Assembly (NCBI RefSeq): GCF_008801815.1
Contig: NZ_VZOX01000004.1
Direction: 5' to 3' (one strand)
DNA length: 64,000 bases
DNA from: Edwardsiella anguillarum
GTDB taxonomy: Bacteria; Pseudomonadota; Gammaproteobacteria; Enterobacterales; Enterobacteriaceae
Below, piece by piece: positions 42,178-51,587 of the stretch; the stretch's first letter is position 1, and the number at the start of each line of letters is the position of its first letter. The translations under genes were made by a program, and so were the position numbers. The notes beneath the pieces were generated by a model, which saw only the letters and a program-made list of their open reading frames with translations, did no database searches and had not been told where the DNA came from.

Positions 42178-43496
42178 GCGATCTCCAGCGACTCTGCCGC
42201 CGCTATCGCTGCCGTCTGCTGCATCAGGATCGGCACAGCATTATCGTCGGCGGGCTGAACGAGGCGCCCGCCGCGCTGCTGGAAGCCATCCGCTTTGCTA
42301 CCGGACTGGATGCCCAGTGGCGCCCCCTGAGCCGCCGGCAGTCAGAGGAGGAAGAGACGCTGTATCCCGCCACGGAGGATAGCCAAACCGCCCCACAGCT
42401 GGAGCAGCTGCTGCTCCATGCGCTGCGGCGACGCGCCTCCGACATCCATCTGGAGCCGCAGGAGACCCGGGGACACGTACGGCTGCGCATCGACGGGGTA
42501 CTACACCCGCTGACGGACTACCCCACGCTGCAATTCACCCGCTTAGTGACTCGCCTGAAGGTATTGGCCGGTCTGGATATCGCCGAGCGACGCCTGCCTC
42601 AGGACGGCCAACTGCGTATCCCCCTGGGTGAGCAAACGCCCAGCTTTCGCCTCTCTACGCTCCCGACGCTGCACGGTGAAAAAGCGGTGCTGCGCCAGGT
42701 CAGCACCCGGGAAACGCCCCGTAGCCTAGCCCGGCTAGGGCTGAGCCCCACACAGCGTCAGACGCTGGCTCAGGCATTAGCGCAGCCCCAGGGCCTGATC
42801 TTGGTGACCGGACCGACCGGCAGCGGAAAAACCGCGACCCTCTACGCCGGACTACGCCGGCTGAACGCGCAGACGCTCAATATTTGCAGCGTTGAAGATC
42901 CCATTGAAACACCGCTGGACAACATCAATCAGACCGCGATAGCCCCACGCGCCGGGCTGCAGTTCGCCACCGTACTACGCGCCCTGCTGCGCCAAGATCC
43001 CGACGTCATCATGATCGGGGAAATCCGCGATGAAACCACCGCGCATATCGCCGTTAACGCCGCCCAGACCGGACATCTGGTGCTCTCGACCTTACATACC
43101 AATAGCGCCACCCAGAGCCTGACCCGCCTGCTACAGCTGGGTATCGCGCCCTATCTGCTGGCCGACAGCCTGCTGTTGGTCATCGCCCAGCGTCTGGTAC
43201 GTCGCCTGTGCCGCCACTGCCGCCAGCGGGAGCCTGGCGCCACTCGTCCCAGCTGGCTGCCGGGCGAGTGCGCCCACTGCAGCGGCGGCTACCGCGGCCG
43301 GCGCGCCCTGTTTGAACTGCTGACGCCGACGCCCACCCTACGCCAGGCCATGCGCAGCGGCGCTGACAGCGCCCGGCTGCAGCAGCTGGCCGAAGCGCAG
43401 GGGATGATCCCGCTGCACACGACGGCCCACCGCCTGGCCGAACAGGGCAAGACCTCCTGGGGGGAGGTTCTACGGGTGCTGGGACCGCAGGCGTGA
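42174..43496 (+). CDS. hofB: Type IV pilus assembly ATPase (PilB/GspE family)
   Basis: Cytoplasmic secretion ATPase thought to power pilin polymerisation. Its 440 residues carry Walker A GPTGSGKT near residue 214, Asp box EDPIET, Walker B (RQDPDVIMIGEIRDETTA) and His box (GHLVLSTLHTNSA). The C-terminal zinc motif is a CRHC / CAHC four-cysteine pair near residues 343-366. It is shorter than PilB because the N-terminal domain is reduced, as in E. coli HofB (461). Overlaps ppdD and hofC by 4 bases each. Confidence 0.94.
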   Translation: MSDLQRLCRRYRCRLLHQDRHSIIVGGLNEAPAALLEAIRFATGLDAQWRPLSRRQSEEEETLYPATEDSQTAPQLEQLLLHALRRRASDIHLEPQETRGHVRLRIDGVLHPLTDYPTLQFTRLVTRLKVLAGLDIAERRLPQDGQLRIPLGEQTPSFRLSTLPTLHGEKAVLRQVSTRETPRSLARLGLSPTQRQTLAQALAQPQGLILVTGPTGSGKTATLYAGLRRLNAQTLNICSVEDPIETPLDNINQTAIAPRAGLQFATVLRALLRQDPDVIMIGEIRDETTAHIAVNAAQTGHLVLSTLHTNSATQSLTRLLQLGIAPYLLADSLLLVIAQRLVRRLCRHCRQREPGATRPSWLPGECAHCSGGYRGRRALFELLTPTPTLRQAMRSGADSARLQQLAEAQGMIPLHTTAHRLAEQGKTSWGEVLRVLGPQA

Positions 43497-44689
43497 AGCC
43501 CCGGCTGTATCACTGTCGGCTCCTCGATCGGGATGGCAGGGGATGGATGGAAACGCGGCTCAGCCTCAGCCGCCGCCATCTGCGCCGCGACCTTGCGGCG
43601 CACGGCGTCCTGCCCCTCGCCATCGTCACCGCCCGTCGCCCGCTGCGCTATCGCTGGCATGGCGGCGCCTGCAGTGACTTTATTACCCAGTTGGCCGATC
43701 TGCTGGAGGCCGGGGTACCGCTGCTCCCGGCGCTGGATTTGATGGCTAACGGGCACCCTCACGCCGAGTGGCGGGCGCTGATCCATCAGCTGAGCCGCGA
43801 GGTTGCCGATGGGCTGACACTCTCCCAGGCGCTGCGCGGGCAGCCCGCCATTTTTCCCGCGCTGTACGGTCGAACTCTGGCGGCGGCGGAGCAAAGTGGT
43901 GCGCTGGCCGACGTCTGCCGCCAGCTGGCCCACCAGCAGCAGCAGGCGCACGCGCTGCGCCAACGCCTGCTGCGTGCGCTACGCTACCCGCTGTTCCTGC
44001 TGTCGGTCGCGCTGCTGATCGCACTGGGCATGCTGCTAACCCTGCTGCCGCAGTTTGCCCAGCTGTACGCATCGCTCGATGCGCCGCTGCCCTGGCTGAC
44101 CCAGCAACTCCTGACGCTGGCCGATGCCCTGCGTCGGGGGTGGCACTGGATGGCCGCGGGTATCCCGCTGGCCGGACTCGCGCTGGTCGCGCTGCGCCGC
44201 CGCGGCCCACGGATGCGGGGCGCGCTGCAGCACCTCGCCCTGCGCCTTCCGGGCTATGGCATTCTGCTGCGCGATGTCACCCTCGCGCAGCTGTTTCAGA
44301 TGCTGGCACTGATGCTACAGGCCGGGATCACGCTGCCGGCGGCGCTAAACTGCTGCCGCCGCTCTCTACCGCTGGCAGCCTATCGCCGCGCCCTGCATAC
44401 CGGCGTGCTACGCCTGCGTCAGGGAGAGTTGCTCTCAGCGGCCCTGCGCGATCCGCGTCTTTTTCCGCCCCAGTGCCGACAGCTGATCCGCCAGGGTGAG
44501 GCCGCGGGGCGCCTCGCCGCTGTCAGTCGCCATCTGGGGGAGTTCTATCGCCACAGCGCACAGCGGCGCGGTGAGACGCTGGCCTCACTGGCGGAGCCGG
44601 CCATGCTCATGATAAGCGCGGCCCTGATAGCCCTACTGGTGCTGGCCATGTACCTGCCGATTCTGCATCTGGGCAATGTAATGCAATAA
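43493..44689 (+). CDS. hofC: Type IV pilus inner-membrane platform protein (PilC/GspF family)
   Basis: Platform protein of 398 residues with two GspF domains; hydrophobic segments lie near residues 164-185, 216-232 and 370-395. Typical motifs are FITQLADLLEAGVPLLPALD near residue 62 and LFQMLALMLQAGITLPAAL near residue 265. The start is a GTG at 43493 overlapping the hofB stop as GTGA. Last gene of ppdD-hofB-hofC, followed by a palindrome. Confidence 0.94.
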   Translation: MKPRLYHCRLLDRDGRGWMETRLSLSRRHLRRDLAAHGVLPLAIVTARRPLRYRWHGGACSDFITQLADLLEAGVPLLPALDLMANGHPHAEWRALIHQLSREVADGLTLSQALRGQPAIFPALYGRTLAAAEQSGALADVCRQLAHQQQQAHALRQRLLRALRYPLFLLSVALLIALGMLLTLLPQFAQLYASLDAPLPWLTQQLLTLADALRRGWHWMAAGIPLAGLALVALRRRGPRMRGALQHLALRLPGYGILLRDVTLAQLFQMLALMLQAGITLPAALNCCRRSLPLAAYRRALHTGVLRLRQGELLSAALRDPRLFPPQCRQLIRQGEAAGRLAAVSRHLGEFYRHSAQRRGETLASLAEPAMLMISAALIALLVLAMYLPILHLGNVMQ

Positions 44690-44709
44690 CGCCGGCGATC
44701 GCCGGCGTT
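44688..44709. terminator. Palindrome between hofC and guaC, possible terminator
   Basis: A 22-base perfect palindrome centred in GCCGGCGATCGCCGGC overlaps the hofC stop codon. No strong T-run follows, so termination may be weak. It separates converging hofC and guaC. Confidence 0.5.
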
Positions 44710-44742
44710 ATTGATACAGGGCAGAGCTCGCGGCGCAGGCGC

Positions 44743-45789
44743 TCAATCGGCCCGGCCAAAGACACGGTTCTCCTGCTCGGCCACCCGGATAAATGTCGTA
44801 CGCTTGGTCAGCTCTTTGAGACGCGACGCCCCGACATAGGTGCAGGCAGAGCGCAGGCCGCCCAGAATATCACGCACGGTATTTTCCACCGGACCGCGCA
44901 GCGGCAGGCTAACGGTCTTCCCCTCCGCCGCGCGATAGTCTGCGACGCCGCCGACGTGGCGGTTCATCGCCGAGGCCGAGCTCATACCGTAGAACAGCAT
45001 CATCTTGCGCCCCTGCTCTTCGACAATGCGTCCTTCGCACTCCTCATGGGCCGCCAGCATGCCGCCCAGCATCACGAAGTCAGCGCCGCCGCCAAACGCT
45101 TTGGCCACGTCGCCCGGCACGGTACAGCCGCCATCAGACACGATCTGCCCGCCCAGCCCGTGCGCGGCATCAGCGCACTCAATGACGGCGGAGAGCTGCG
45201 GGTAGCCGACGCCGGTCTTGACCCGGGTGGTGCACACGGAGCCGGGGCCGATGCCCACCTTGACAATATCGGCCCCGGAGAGGATCAGTTCCTCCACCAT
45301 CTCACCGGTGACCACGTTACCGGCGCAGATCACTTTGTCCGGGCAGGCGTCGCGCGCCCTGCGCAGAAAGTCAACGAAGTGTTCGGAATAACCGTTGGCG
45401 ACATCGATACAGATGAACTTCAGGGACGGGGAGAGCGCGAGGATCTGACGCAGCTTGATAAAGTCCGCCTCGGAGGTCCCAGTCGAGACCATCACATGGC
45501 GCAGCGTCTCTTCACCGACGCTGGAGACAAAGCTCTGCCACTGCTCCACGCTGTAGTGCTTGTGCACGGCGGTCAGCACATCAAAACCGGCCAGCACCCG
45601 CGCCATGCTAAATGTGCCGACGGTATCCATGTTGGCCGCGATCAGCGGAACACCTGACCACTGCCAGCCGCTGTGCTTAAAGCGATACTCGCGGGCGAGC
45701 TCAACATCAGAGCGGCTTTTCAGCGTAGAACGCTTCGGGCGGATCAGGACATCCTTAAAACCCAGCTTCAGATCTTCTTCAATGCGCAT
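44743..45789 (-). CDS. guaC: GMP reductase
   Basis: Reductively deaminates GMP to IMP with NADPH, linking guanine and adenine nucleotide pools. The 348 residues are one more than E. coli (347). The catalytic loop GIGPGSVCTTR contains Cys186; substrate motifs SDGGCTVPGDVAKAFGGGAD and FYGMSSASAM are intact. Divergent from coaE, as in E. coli. Confidence 0.98.
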   Translation of the reverse strand: MRIEEDLKLGFKDVLIRPKRSTLKSRSDVELAREYRFKHSGWQWSGVPLIAANMDTVGTFSMARVLAGFDVLTAVHKHYSVEQWQSFVSSVGEETLRHVMVSTGTSEADFIKLRQILALSPSLKFICIDVANGYSEHFVDFLRRARDACPDKVICAGNVVTGEMVEELILSGADIVKVGIGPGSVCTTRVKTGVGYPQLSAVIECADAAHGLGGQIVSDGGCTVPGDVAKAFGGGADFVMLGGMLAAHEECEGRIVEEQGRKMMLFYGMSSASAMNRHVGGVADYRAAEGKTVSLPLRGPVENTVRDILGGLRSACTYVGASRLKELTKRTTFIRVAEQENRVFGRAD

Positions 45790-46098
45790 GAGATACTTTC
45801 CTGGTTAATGGCGACAATATTAGAGAAAATGTGATCATACAAACGATTGGCTGCTGTATGACGCCAGTTCCAGTGACGTTATCATACGCAGGAATAACGC
45901 GGCGACAAGTCTGCTTTTTCAACAAAATTTCAGGTACACTGTTCTGAATTTACCCACGATAATCGGCCTCAGCATCCTCTCGGTATCGTCTTCTGCCGCA
46001 CGCGTGACTTGCACTTACCGTCAGGTCCATTATGATCCGCAGGTTCGCCGATTTTTCCGCGCAGCTCACGCCCGCGCACAGTCTCGCAGGATCTCCTC
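45790..46098. promoter_or_regulatory. 309-base gap between divergent guaC and coaE
   Basis: No gene is seen. For guaC there is a TAATAT element on the minus strand (45817-45822) preceded by a half CRP-like ATGTGATCAT (45829-45838 on the plus strand). The coaE side has an AT-rich stretch around 45917-45950 that may hold its promoter. Confidence 0.45.
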
Positions 46099-46725
46099 AT
46101 GGCATACACAGTTGCTCTCACCGGCGGTATCGGCAGCGGTAAATCCACCGTGGCTGAGACCTTTGCCCGCCTCGGCGTGCCGCTGGTCGATGCCGACGTC
46201 ATCGCCCGTCAGATGGTCGAGTGGGGACAGCCGGCCCTGGTGCAGATTGCGGCCCACTTCGGCGCGCGGGTTTTACGGGCGGACGGCAGCCTGGATCGCA
46301 CCGCCCTACGTCATATCGTTTTTGCCCAGCCGCAGGAAAAAGCCTGGCTTAACGCCCTGCTGCACCCGCTGATCCAGGCGGAGACCCAGCGTCAGCTGGC
46401 GCAGGTAGCGGCCCCCTACGCCCTATGGGTGGTGCCGTTGCTGATCGAGAATCACCTCACGGCGCAGGCGGATCGTATCGCGGTCGTCGATTTGCCCGTC
46501 GAACAGCAGCTGGCGCGTACCCAGGCGCGCGATGGTCTCAGCCATGAACAGGCGCAGCGTATCCTCGCCGCCCAGACCACCCGGGAGCAGCGCCTAGCCT
46601 ACGCCGATGATATTATTGATAACAGCGGGTCCGCCGATGCGCTGGCCCCACAGGTCGCCGCCCTGCATCGCCTCTATCTGGCGCTCGCGCAGGCGGCCGC
46701 CGCCTCGACAGGATCACAAGCATGA
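46099..46725 (+). CDS. coaE: Dephospho-CoA kinase
   Basis: Last step of coenzyme A synthesis, phosphorylating the ribose 3'-OH of dephospho-CoA. The 208 residues (E. coli 206) contain the P-loop TGGIGSGKST near residue 8, the VDADVIAR motif, and the lid region with QTTREQRLAYADDIIDN. The ATG follows AGGATCTCCTC. zapD overlaps its stop by 4 bases, so coaE-zapD-yacG form a unit. It complements the panBCD genes elsewhere in the window. Confidence 0.97.
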   Translation: MAYTVALTGGIGSGKSTVAETFARLGVPLVDADVIARQMVEWGQPALVQIAAHFGARVLRADGSLDRTALRHIVFAQPQEKAWLNALLHPLIQAETQRQLAQVAAPYALWVVPLLIENHLTAQADRIAVVDLPVEQQLARTQARDGLSHEQAQRILAAQTTREQRLAYADDIIDNSGSADALAPQVAALHRLYLALAQAAAASTGSQA

Positions 46726-47474
46726 GTGACGCCGCTCCGACCATACTGTTTGAATACCCGCTCAATGAAAAAATGCGTACCTGGCTGCGCCTGGAATTTC
46801 TGCTGCAGCAGTTGCTGCAGCATCGACCGCAGCGCGATACCAGCGGTGCCCTCACCTTCTTTCGTACCCTGTCCGACCTGCTTGATGTGCTGGAGCGCGG
46901 CGAGGTGCGAACCGATCTGCTCAAAGAGCTGGAGCGCCAGCAGCGCAAGCTGATGCAGTGGCTCAACGCACCGGGCGTCGATCAGGAGATGATCCATGCG
47001 TTGAGCCAGCGTCTAAAGCAACAGGCCGCCGTCCTGATGGCAGCGCCCCGTATCGGCCAGACGCTGCGCGAAGATCGCCTGGTCGCCTTGGTCCGCCAGC
47101 GGCTAGGGATCCCCGGTGGCTGCTGCAGCTTTGATCTGCCGACGCTCTACCTGTGGCTGAGCCTGGATCAGGCCGCGCGCGATCGTCAGATCGACGCCTG
47201 GATAGCCTCCTTGGCACCGCTGACGGACAGCCTGACGCTGGTGCTGGATCTGCTGCGCAAGGCCGCCGCCTTTAAGCCGATGACCAGCCTACACGGCTTC
47301 TACCAAGATAATGCCGACGGCGCCGACATGCTGCGTATTCAGCTGGCGCTGGATCTGCAAATTTATCCGCAGGTTTCCGGCCATAAGAGCCGCTTTGCCA
47401 TTCGCTTTCTGCCGCTGGACAGCGAGCATGGCGTGGTGCCGGATCGCCTGTCGTTCAATCTGGCCTGCTGCTGA
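46722..47474 (+). CDS. zapD: Cell division protein ZapD
   Basis: FtsZ-associated protein that bundles FtsZ filaments through the FtsZ C-terminal tail. The 250 residues match E. coli ZapD (YacF, 247) in length and in blocks ILFEYPLNEKMRTWLRLEFLL, FFRTLSDLLDVLERGEVR and CCSFDLPTLYLWL. The ATG overlaps the coaE stop as ATGA. Confidence 0.96.
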   Translation: MSDAAPTILFEYPLNEKMRTWLRLEFLLQQLLQHRPQRDTSGALTFFRTLSDLLDVLERGEVRTDLLKELERQQRKLMQWLNAPGVDQEMIHALSQRLKQQAAVLMAAPRIGQTLREDRLVALVRQRLGIPGGCCSFDLPTLYLWLSLDQAARDRQIDAWIASLAPLTDSLTLVLDLLRKAAAFKPMTSLHGFYQDNADGADMLRIQLALDLQIYPQVSGHKSRFAIRFLPLDSEHGVVPDRLSFNLACC

Positions 47475-47497
47475 GCGGCGGCCTTAGGGAGTTAGCA

Positions 47498-47698
47498 ATG
47501 GAAAACGAGATCATCACCGTCGCCTGCCCGACCTGCGGCAGCGCGGTTATCTGGGGAGAGCAGAGTCCTTACCGCCCGTTCTGCAGCAAACGCTGCCAGC
47601 TTATCGATCTGGGCGAATGGGCCAACGAAGAGAAGCGGATCGCCAGCGACGCGACCCACTCCGACAGCGAAGAGTGGAGTGAGGGAGACGACCGCTGA
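47498..47698 (+). CDS. yacG: DNA gyrase inhibitor YacG
   Basis: Small zinc protein of 66 residues with four cysteines (CPTC at 10-13, and Cys29, Cys33) binding zinc. In E. coli YacG binds GyrB and inhibits gyrase. The C-terminal tail is acidic. Preceded by a GGGAG ribosome site; third gene of coaE-zapD-yacG. Confidence 0.95.
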   Translation: MENEIITVACPTCGSAVIWGEQSPYRPFCSKRCQLIDLGEWANEEKRIASDATHSDSEEWSEGDDR

Positions 47699-47726
47699 GG
47701 CTTCGTCCCCTCGCTCACCGCAATTG

Positions 47727-47751
47727 AGGCGCCCGATAGGCGCCTTTTTTT
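47727..47751. terminator. Intrinsic terminator after yacG
   Basis: AGGCGCC (47727-47733) pairs with GGCGCCT (47739-47745) around a 5-base loop, followed by seven T. It lies between converging yacG and mutT. Confidence 0.92.
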
Positions 47752-47756
47752 GTGCG

Positions 47757-48167
47757 CTATCCCTGGGCGCGCAGCGCTTCGATTATCGCCCGGTTTGGCG
47801 CAGGAAAATCGGCGGCACACAGCGAGGCCGCCGCGACCCAGCGGGTCTCTTGCCCCTCCCGGCCACAGGGCTCCCCCTGCCAGGCGCCGACCAAAAAGAA
47901 GTGCAGCACCACCCGCCGATCGCTGAAGGTATGCTCGATACGCCGCAGCAGCTGCGCTGACGCCGGCGCTACCGAGATCCCCACCTCCTCTTGTAGCTCA
48001 CGCGTCAGCGCCTGCCGGGCGTGCTCTCCCGGCTCGATTTTACCGCCGGGAAACTCCCACAGACCGGCCAGATGGCTGCCGGACTGGCGCCGGGCAATAA
48101 AGATCTCCTGCCGTGCGTTGCGAATAATTCCGACGGCAATCTGCAGCGTCGGTAGCGACTGGGTCAT
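47757..48167 (-). CDS. mutT: 8-oxo-dGTP diphosphatase MutT
   Basis: Nudix hydrolase that removes 8-oxo-dGTP from the nucleotide pool and so prevents A:T to C:G changes. The 136 residues contain the full Nudix box GKIEPGEHARQALTRELQEEVGI near residues 42-64, with the REXXEE metal residues. It starts with AAGGAGAGG upstream and follows secA on the same strand past a strong terminator. Confidence 0.96.
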   Translation of the reverse strand: MTQSLPTLQIAVGIIRNARQEIFIARRQSGSHLAGLWEFPGGKIEPGEHARQALTRELQEEVGISVAPASAQLLRRIEHTFSDRRVVLHFFLVGAWQGEPCGREGQETRWVAAASLCAADFPAPNRAIIEALRAQG

Positions 48168-48204
48168 CTCTACCTCTCCTTGAGCACGGAGTACCCGTAA
48201 GATA

Positions 48205-48236
48205 AAAAAACAGGGAGGCGCACTGCGCTTCCCTGT
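48205..48236 (-). terminator. Intrinsic terminator after secA
   Basis: ACAGGGA (48210-48216) pairs with TCCCTGT (48230-48236), with further GCGCA pairing inside; on the minus strand it is followed by TTTTTTTATC, 25 bases after the secA stop. Confidence 0.92.
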
Positions 48237-48261
48237 CGGTGATCACCTAATGCCCAAACGA

Positions 48262-50970
48262 TCAGGCATTGAGGCGTCCATGGCACTGCTTATACTTCTT
48301 GCCGGAGCCGCACGGGCAGGGATCGTTGCGCCCGATCTTGCGATCGCCGGTCTGAGACGCCATCTCCTGCGCCGCCGCGCTCTGATCGTCCAGATGGCTC
48401 AGCTGCTGCTGACGGGCCAGACGCTCGGCGTCCTCGCGGCGCTGGCGCTCCAGCGCCTCGACCTCTTCCGGCATCCGCACCTGCACCTTGCTCAGCACGC
48501 TGATCACCTCATACTTAAGGGACTCCAACATCGCCGCAAACATGGCAAAGGATTCGCGCTTGTACTCCTGCTTGGGATCTTTCTGCGCATAGCCACGCAG
48601 GTGAATCCCCTGACGCAGGTAGTCCATCGCCGCCAGATGCTCTTTCCACAGGGAGTCCAGGGTCTGCAGCATGATGCCCTTTTCAAAGCTGCGCATCATT
48701 TCGCTGCCAACCACCTCTTCCTTGCTCTGGTAGCGCTCCACCGCCATCGTCAGAATACGCTCGCGCAGCGTCTCCTCATGCAGCTCCGGCTCTTTATCCA
48801 ACCACGCCGTAATCGGCAGCTCCAGATCGAAGTCATTGCGCAGACGCTCTTCCAGCCCGGCGACATCCCACATCTCCTCCAGAGACTGCGGCGGGATATA
48901 GCTGTCGATTACCACCTTAAAGACATCCTCACGGATGCTGTTGATGGTATCGACCACATCACCGCCGTCCAGCAGCTCGTTACGCTGAGTATAGATGGCG
49001 CGGCGCTGATCGCTGGCCACATCGTCGTACTCAAGCAGCTGCTTACGAATATCGAAGTTCCGGCTTTCCACCTTACGTTGCGCGTTGGCGATCGCCTTGG
49101 TCACCCACGGGTGCTCAATGGCCTCGCCCGGCTTCATCCCCAGCTTGCGCATCATGTTGGCCACGCGATCAGAGGCGAAGATACGCATCAAGGAGTCTTC
49201 CAGCGACAGATAGAAACGGGAGGAGCCCGCATCCCCCTGACGACCGGAGCGGCCGCGCAGCTGGTTATCGATACGGCGCGACTCATGGCGTTCGGTGCCG
49301 ATAATGTGCAGACCGCCGGCGGTCAACACCGCGTCGTGACGCGTTTGCCACGCCGCCTTAATCGCCTCGATCTGCGCTTCGGTCGGCGACTCCAACAGCG
49401 CGATCTCTGCCTGCCAGCTGCCGCCAAGCATGATATCGGTACCGCGGCCGGCCATGTTGGTGGCGATGGTGACCGCGCCCGGCTGACCGGCCTGAGCAAC
49501 GATATCGGCCTCTTTGGCATGGAACTTGGCATTCAGCACGCTGTGGGCAATGCCGGCCTTCGTCAGCTCATGAGAGACCATTTCAGATTTTTCGATGGAG
49601 ACCGTACCCACCAGCACCGGCTGCCCTTTGGCCGTACGCTCGCGGATATCCTCGATGATCGCCGCGATCTTGTCCTGCTCGGTCATGTACACCAGATCCG
49701 GCAAATCCTTACGGATCATCGGGCGGTTGGTCGGCACCACAATGGTATCCAGCTTATAGATAGAGCTGAATTCGAAGGCTTCGGTATCGGCGGTACCGGT
49801 CATCCCGGCCAGCTTCTCATACAGACGGAAGTAGTTCTGGAAGGTAATGGAGGCCAGCGTCTGGTTTTCGTTCTGGATCTGAACCCCTTCCTTGGCCTCC
49901 ACCGCCTGATGCAGACCGTCTGACCAGCGGCGCCCCTGCATGGTACGACCGGTGTGCTCATCGACGATGATGACCTCACCTTCTTTCACGATGTAGTCCA
50001 CATCGCGGGTAAACAGCGCGTGGGCGCGCAGCGCCGCAGTCACGTGGTGCATCAGCATGATATTGGCAGGGGAGTACAGCGATTCGCCCTCATCCATAAT
50101 CCCGGCGCCGGCCAGCAGCTCTTCAATCAGCACCAGACCGCGCTCCGTCAGGTTAACCTGACGGGTCTTTTCATCGACGGAGTAGTGTCCATCGCCCTGG
50201 AACGTATCGGAATCCTCTTTCTCCTGACGCTTCAGGTGCGGGATCAGCTTGTCGACCTTGATGTACAGCTCGGAGCTGTCTTCTGCCGGACCGGAGATGA
50301 TCAGCGGCGTGCGCGCTTCATCGATCAGGATGGAGTCCACCTCATCCACCAGCGCATAGTGCAGCTTGCGCTGAACGCGCTCTTCCGGGCTGAACGCCAT
50401 ATTGTCGCGCAGGTAGTCAAAACCGTATTCGTTGTTGGTACCGTAAGTGATGTCGGCCGCATAGGCGGCGCGCTTGGCCGGCGCCGCCATGCCCGGCAGG
50501 TTGATGCCGACGCTCAGGCCGAGGAACTCAAACAGCGGGCGGTTGTTTTCGGCGTCACGCTGGGCCAGATAGTCGTTGACGGTCACCACGTGTACCCCTT
50601 TACCGGTCAGGGCATTCAGGTAGGCCGGCAGGGTCGCCGTCAGGGTTTTACCTTCACCGGTGCGCATCTCTGCGATGCAGCGCTCGTTCAGTACCATACC
50701 GCCCAGCAGCTGCACGTCGAAGTGACGCATACCAAACACGCGCTTGCTGGCCTCACGGACGGTGGCAAACGCCTCCGGCAGCAGGCTGTCCAACGCGGCG
50801 CCCTGCGCCAGACGCTCACGGAACTCGACGGTCTTCGCCTTCAGCTGCTCATCGCTGAGCTGCTCCATCGCCGGTTCCATGTGGTTAACCTGCTCAACCA
50901 CTTTACGCATGCGGCGCAGGGTACGATCGTTACGGCTGCCAAAAACCTTGGTCAATAATTTAATTAACAT
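48262..50970 (-). CDS. secA: Protein translocase ATPase SecA
   Basis: Motor ATPase that drives preproteins through SecYEG. The 902 residues (E. coli 901) include Walker A (MRTGEGKTLTATL) near residue 102, DEVD, the preprotein cross-linking domain, the second nucleotide-binding domain (TNMAGRGTDI ... RGRSGRQGDAG), and the C-terminal zinc tail CPCGSGKKYKQCHG that binds SecB. The ATG at 50970 (MLIKLLTKVFGSRNDRTLRRM) fits E. coli. It lies 71 bases after secM, whose stalled translation should expose its ribosome site. Confidence 0.98.
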   Translation of the reverse strand: MLIKLLTKVFGSRNDRTLRRMRKVVEQVNHMEPAMEQLSDEQLKAKTVEFRERLAQGAALDSLLPEAFATVREASKRVFGMRHFDVQLLGGMVLNERCIAEMRTGEGKTLTATLPAYLNALTGKGVHVVTVNDYLAQRDAENNRPLFEFLGLSVGINLPGMAAPAKRAAYAADITYGTNNEYGFDYLRDNMAFSPEERVQRKLHYALVDEVDSILIDEARTPLIISGPAEDSSELYIKVDKLIPHLKRQEKEDSDTFQGDGHYSVDEKTRQVNLTERGLVLIEELLAGAGIMDEGESLYSPANIMLMHHVTAALRAHALFTRDVDYIVKEGEVIIVDEHTGRTMQGRRWSDGLHQAVEAKEGVQIQNENQTLASITFQNYFRLYEKLAGMTGTADTEAFEFSSIYKLDTIVVPTNRPMIRKDLPDLVYMTEQDKIAAIIEDIRERTAKGQPVLVGTVSIEKSEMVSHELTKAGIAHSVLNAKFHAKEADIVAQAGQPGAVTIATNMAGRGTDIMLGGSWQAEIALLESPTEAQIEAIKAAWQTRHDAVLTAGGLHIIGTERHESRRIDNQLRGRSGRQGDAGSSRFYLSLEDSLMRIFASDRVANMMRKLGMKPGEAIEHPWVTKAIANAQRKVESRNFDIRKQLLEYDDVASDQRRAIYTQRNELLDGGDVVDTINSIREDVFKVVIDSYIPPQSLEEMWDVAGLEERLRNDFDLELPITAWLDKEPELHEETLRERILTMAVERYQSKEEVVGSEMMRSFEKGIMLQTLDSLWKEHLAAMDYLRQGIHLRGYAQKDPKQEYKRESFAMFAAMLESLKYEVISVLSKVQVRMPEEVEALERQRREDAERLARQQQLSHLDDQSAAAQEMASQTGDRKIGRNDPCPCGSGKKYKQCHGRLNA

Positions 50971-51041
50971 AGTTATACAATCTCTCATGGGTGGCCCAAA
51001 CCACCCGGGTCAAAACGCGGACAAAAAGGGAAACGGTAAAC

Positions 51042-51542
51042 TCAGGCGGCGATAGCGGGACCGGCGCGGATCCCCTGAACCCGGGCCAGCCACAGCGCCG
51101 GGAGGTGCCCATGGGACGACGGCGCGTAGCGCGACGGCCACGGGTGCAGCGGCGTAGCATAAAGCGTAGGCTGACGGGTCAGTAGTGAACTGAGCGAGCT
51201 GAGCAGCACCAGGTGCTGGCGCTGCTGCTCTGCAGATAGACAGTTTTGAGCGTGCGGCGGCGTCAGGCGACTGCTCAGCTGACGGATGGCGATACGCAGC
51301 GCGTACTGATGCCAGTAATCAACCCCCTGTCCCCGGCGCTTACCGGACAGCAGCTGCAGGGAGACATGGCTGTGATGCGCGGCGATCAGCCGCTGCAGGG
51401 TAATGGTTTGCGCAGAGGGGCGCGGCTGCTCAGCGTTGGCCAGCGACGGAACGCCAAGCGTCGCCGCCACCATCCCCCACAGGAGATGCGGCCAAAAATA
51501 ACGTCTGCCAAACTGTCGCCAACGCTTTAGAATACCAATCAC
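51042..51542 (-). CDS. secM: Secretion monitor SecM with variant arrest motif
   Basis: Export-sensing leader protein of 166 residues. An N-terminal export signal (ILKRWRQFGRRYFWPHLL ... SLANA) and the C-terminal arrest peptide identify it. E. coli arrests on FSTPVWISQAQGIRAGP; here the end reads HLPALWLARVQGIRAGP. Trp and the whole GIRAGP core are kept, but the leading Phe is His, the Pro is shifted by one, and Ile after Trp is Leu. The start is a GTG at 51542 by homology. The middle is poorly conserved, as usual for SecM. It sits directly upstream of secA, which it should regulate. Confidence 0.92.
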   Translation of the reverse strand: MIGILKRWRQFGRRYFWPHLLWGMVAATLGVPSLANAEQPRPSAQTITLQRLIAAHHSHVSLQLLSGKRRGQGVDYWHQYALRIAIRQLSSRLTPPHAQNCLSAEQQRQHLVLLSSLSSLLTRQPTLYATPLHPWPSRYAPSSHGHLPALWLARVQGIRAGPAIAA

Positions 51543-51587
51543 ATGCCGTACCGAATCAATAGCCCTAATAGCCGCGGAGCCGTATTT

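Noticed and set aside
48250..49923. Open frame of 557 codons antisense to secA
   Set aside because: Same explanation: a shadow of secA with a Leu/Arg/His/Gln-rich composition and no recognisable domain.
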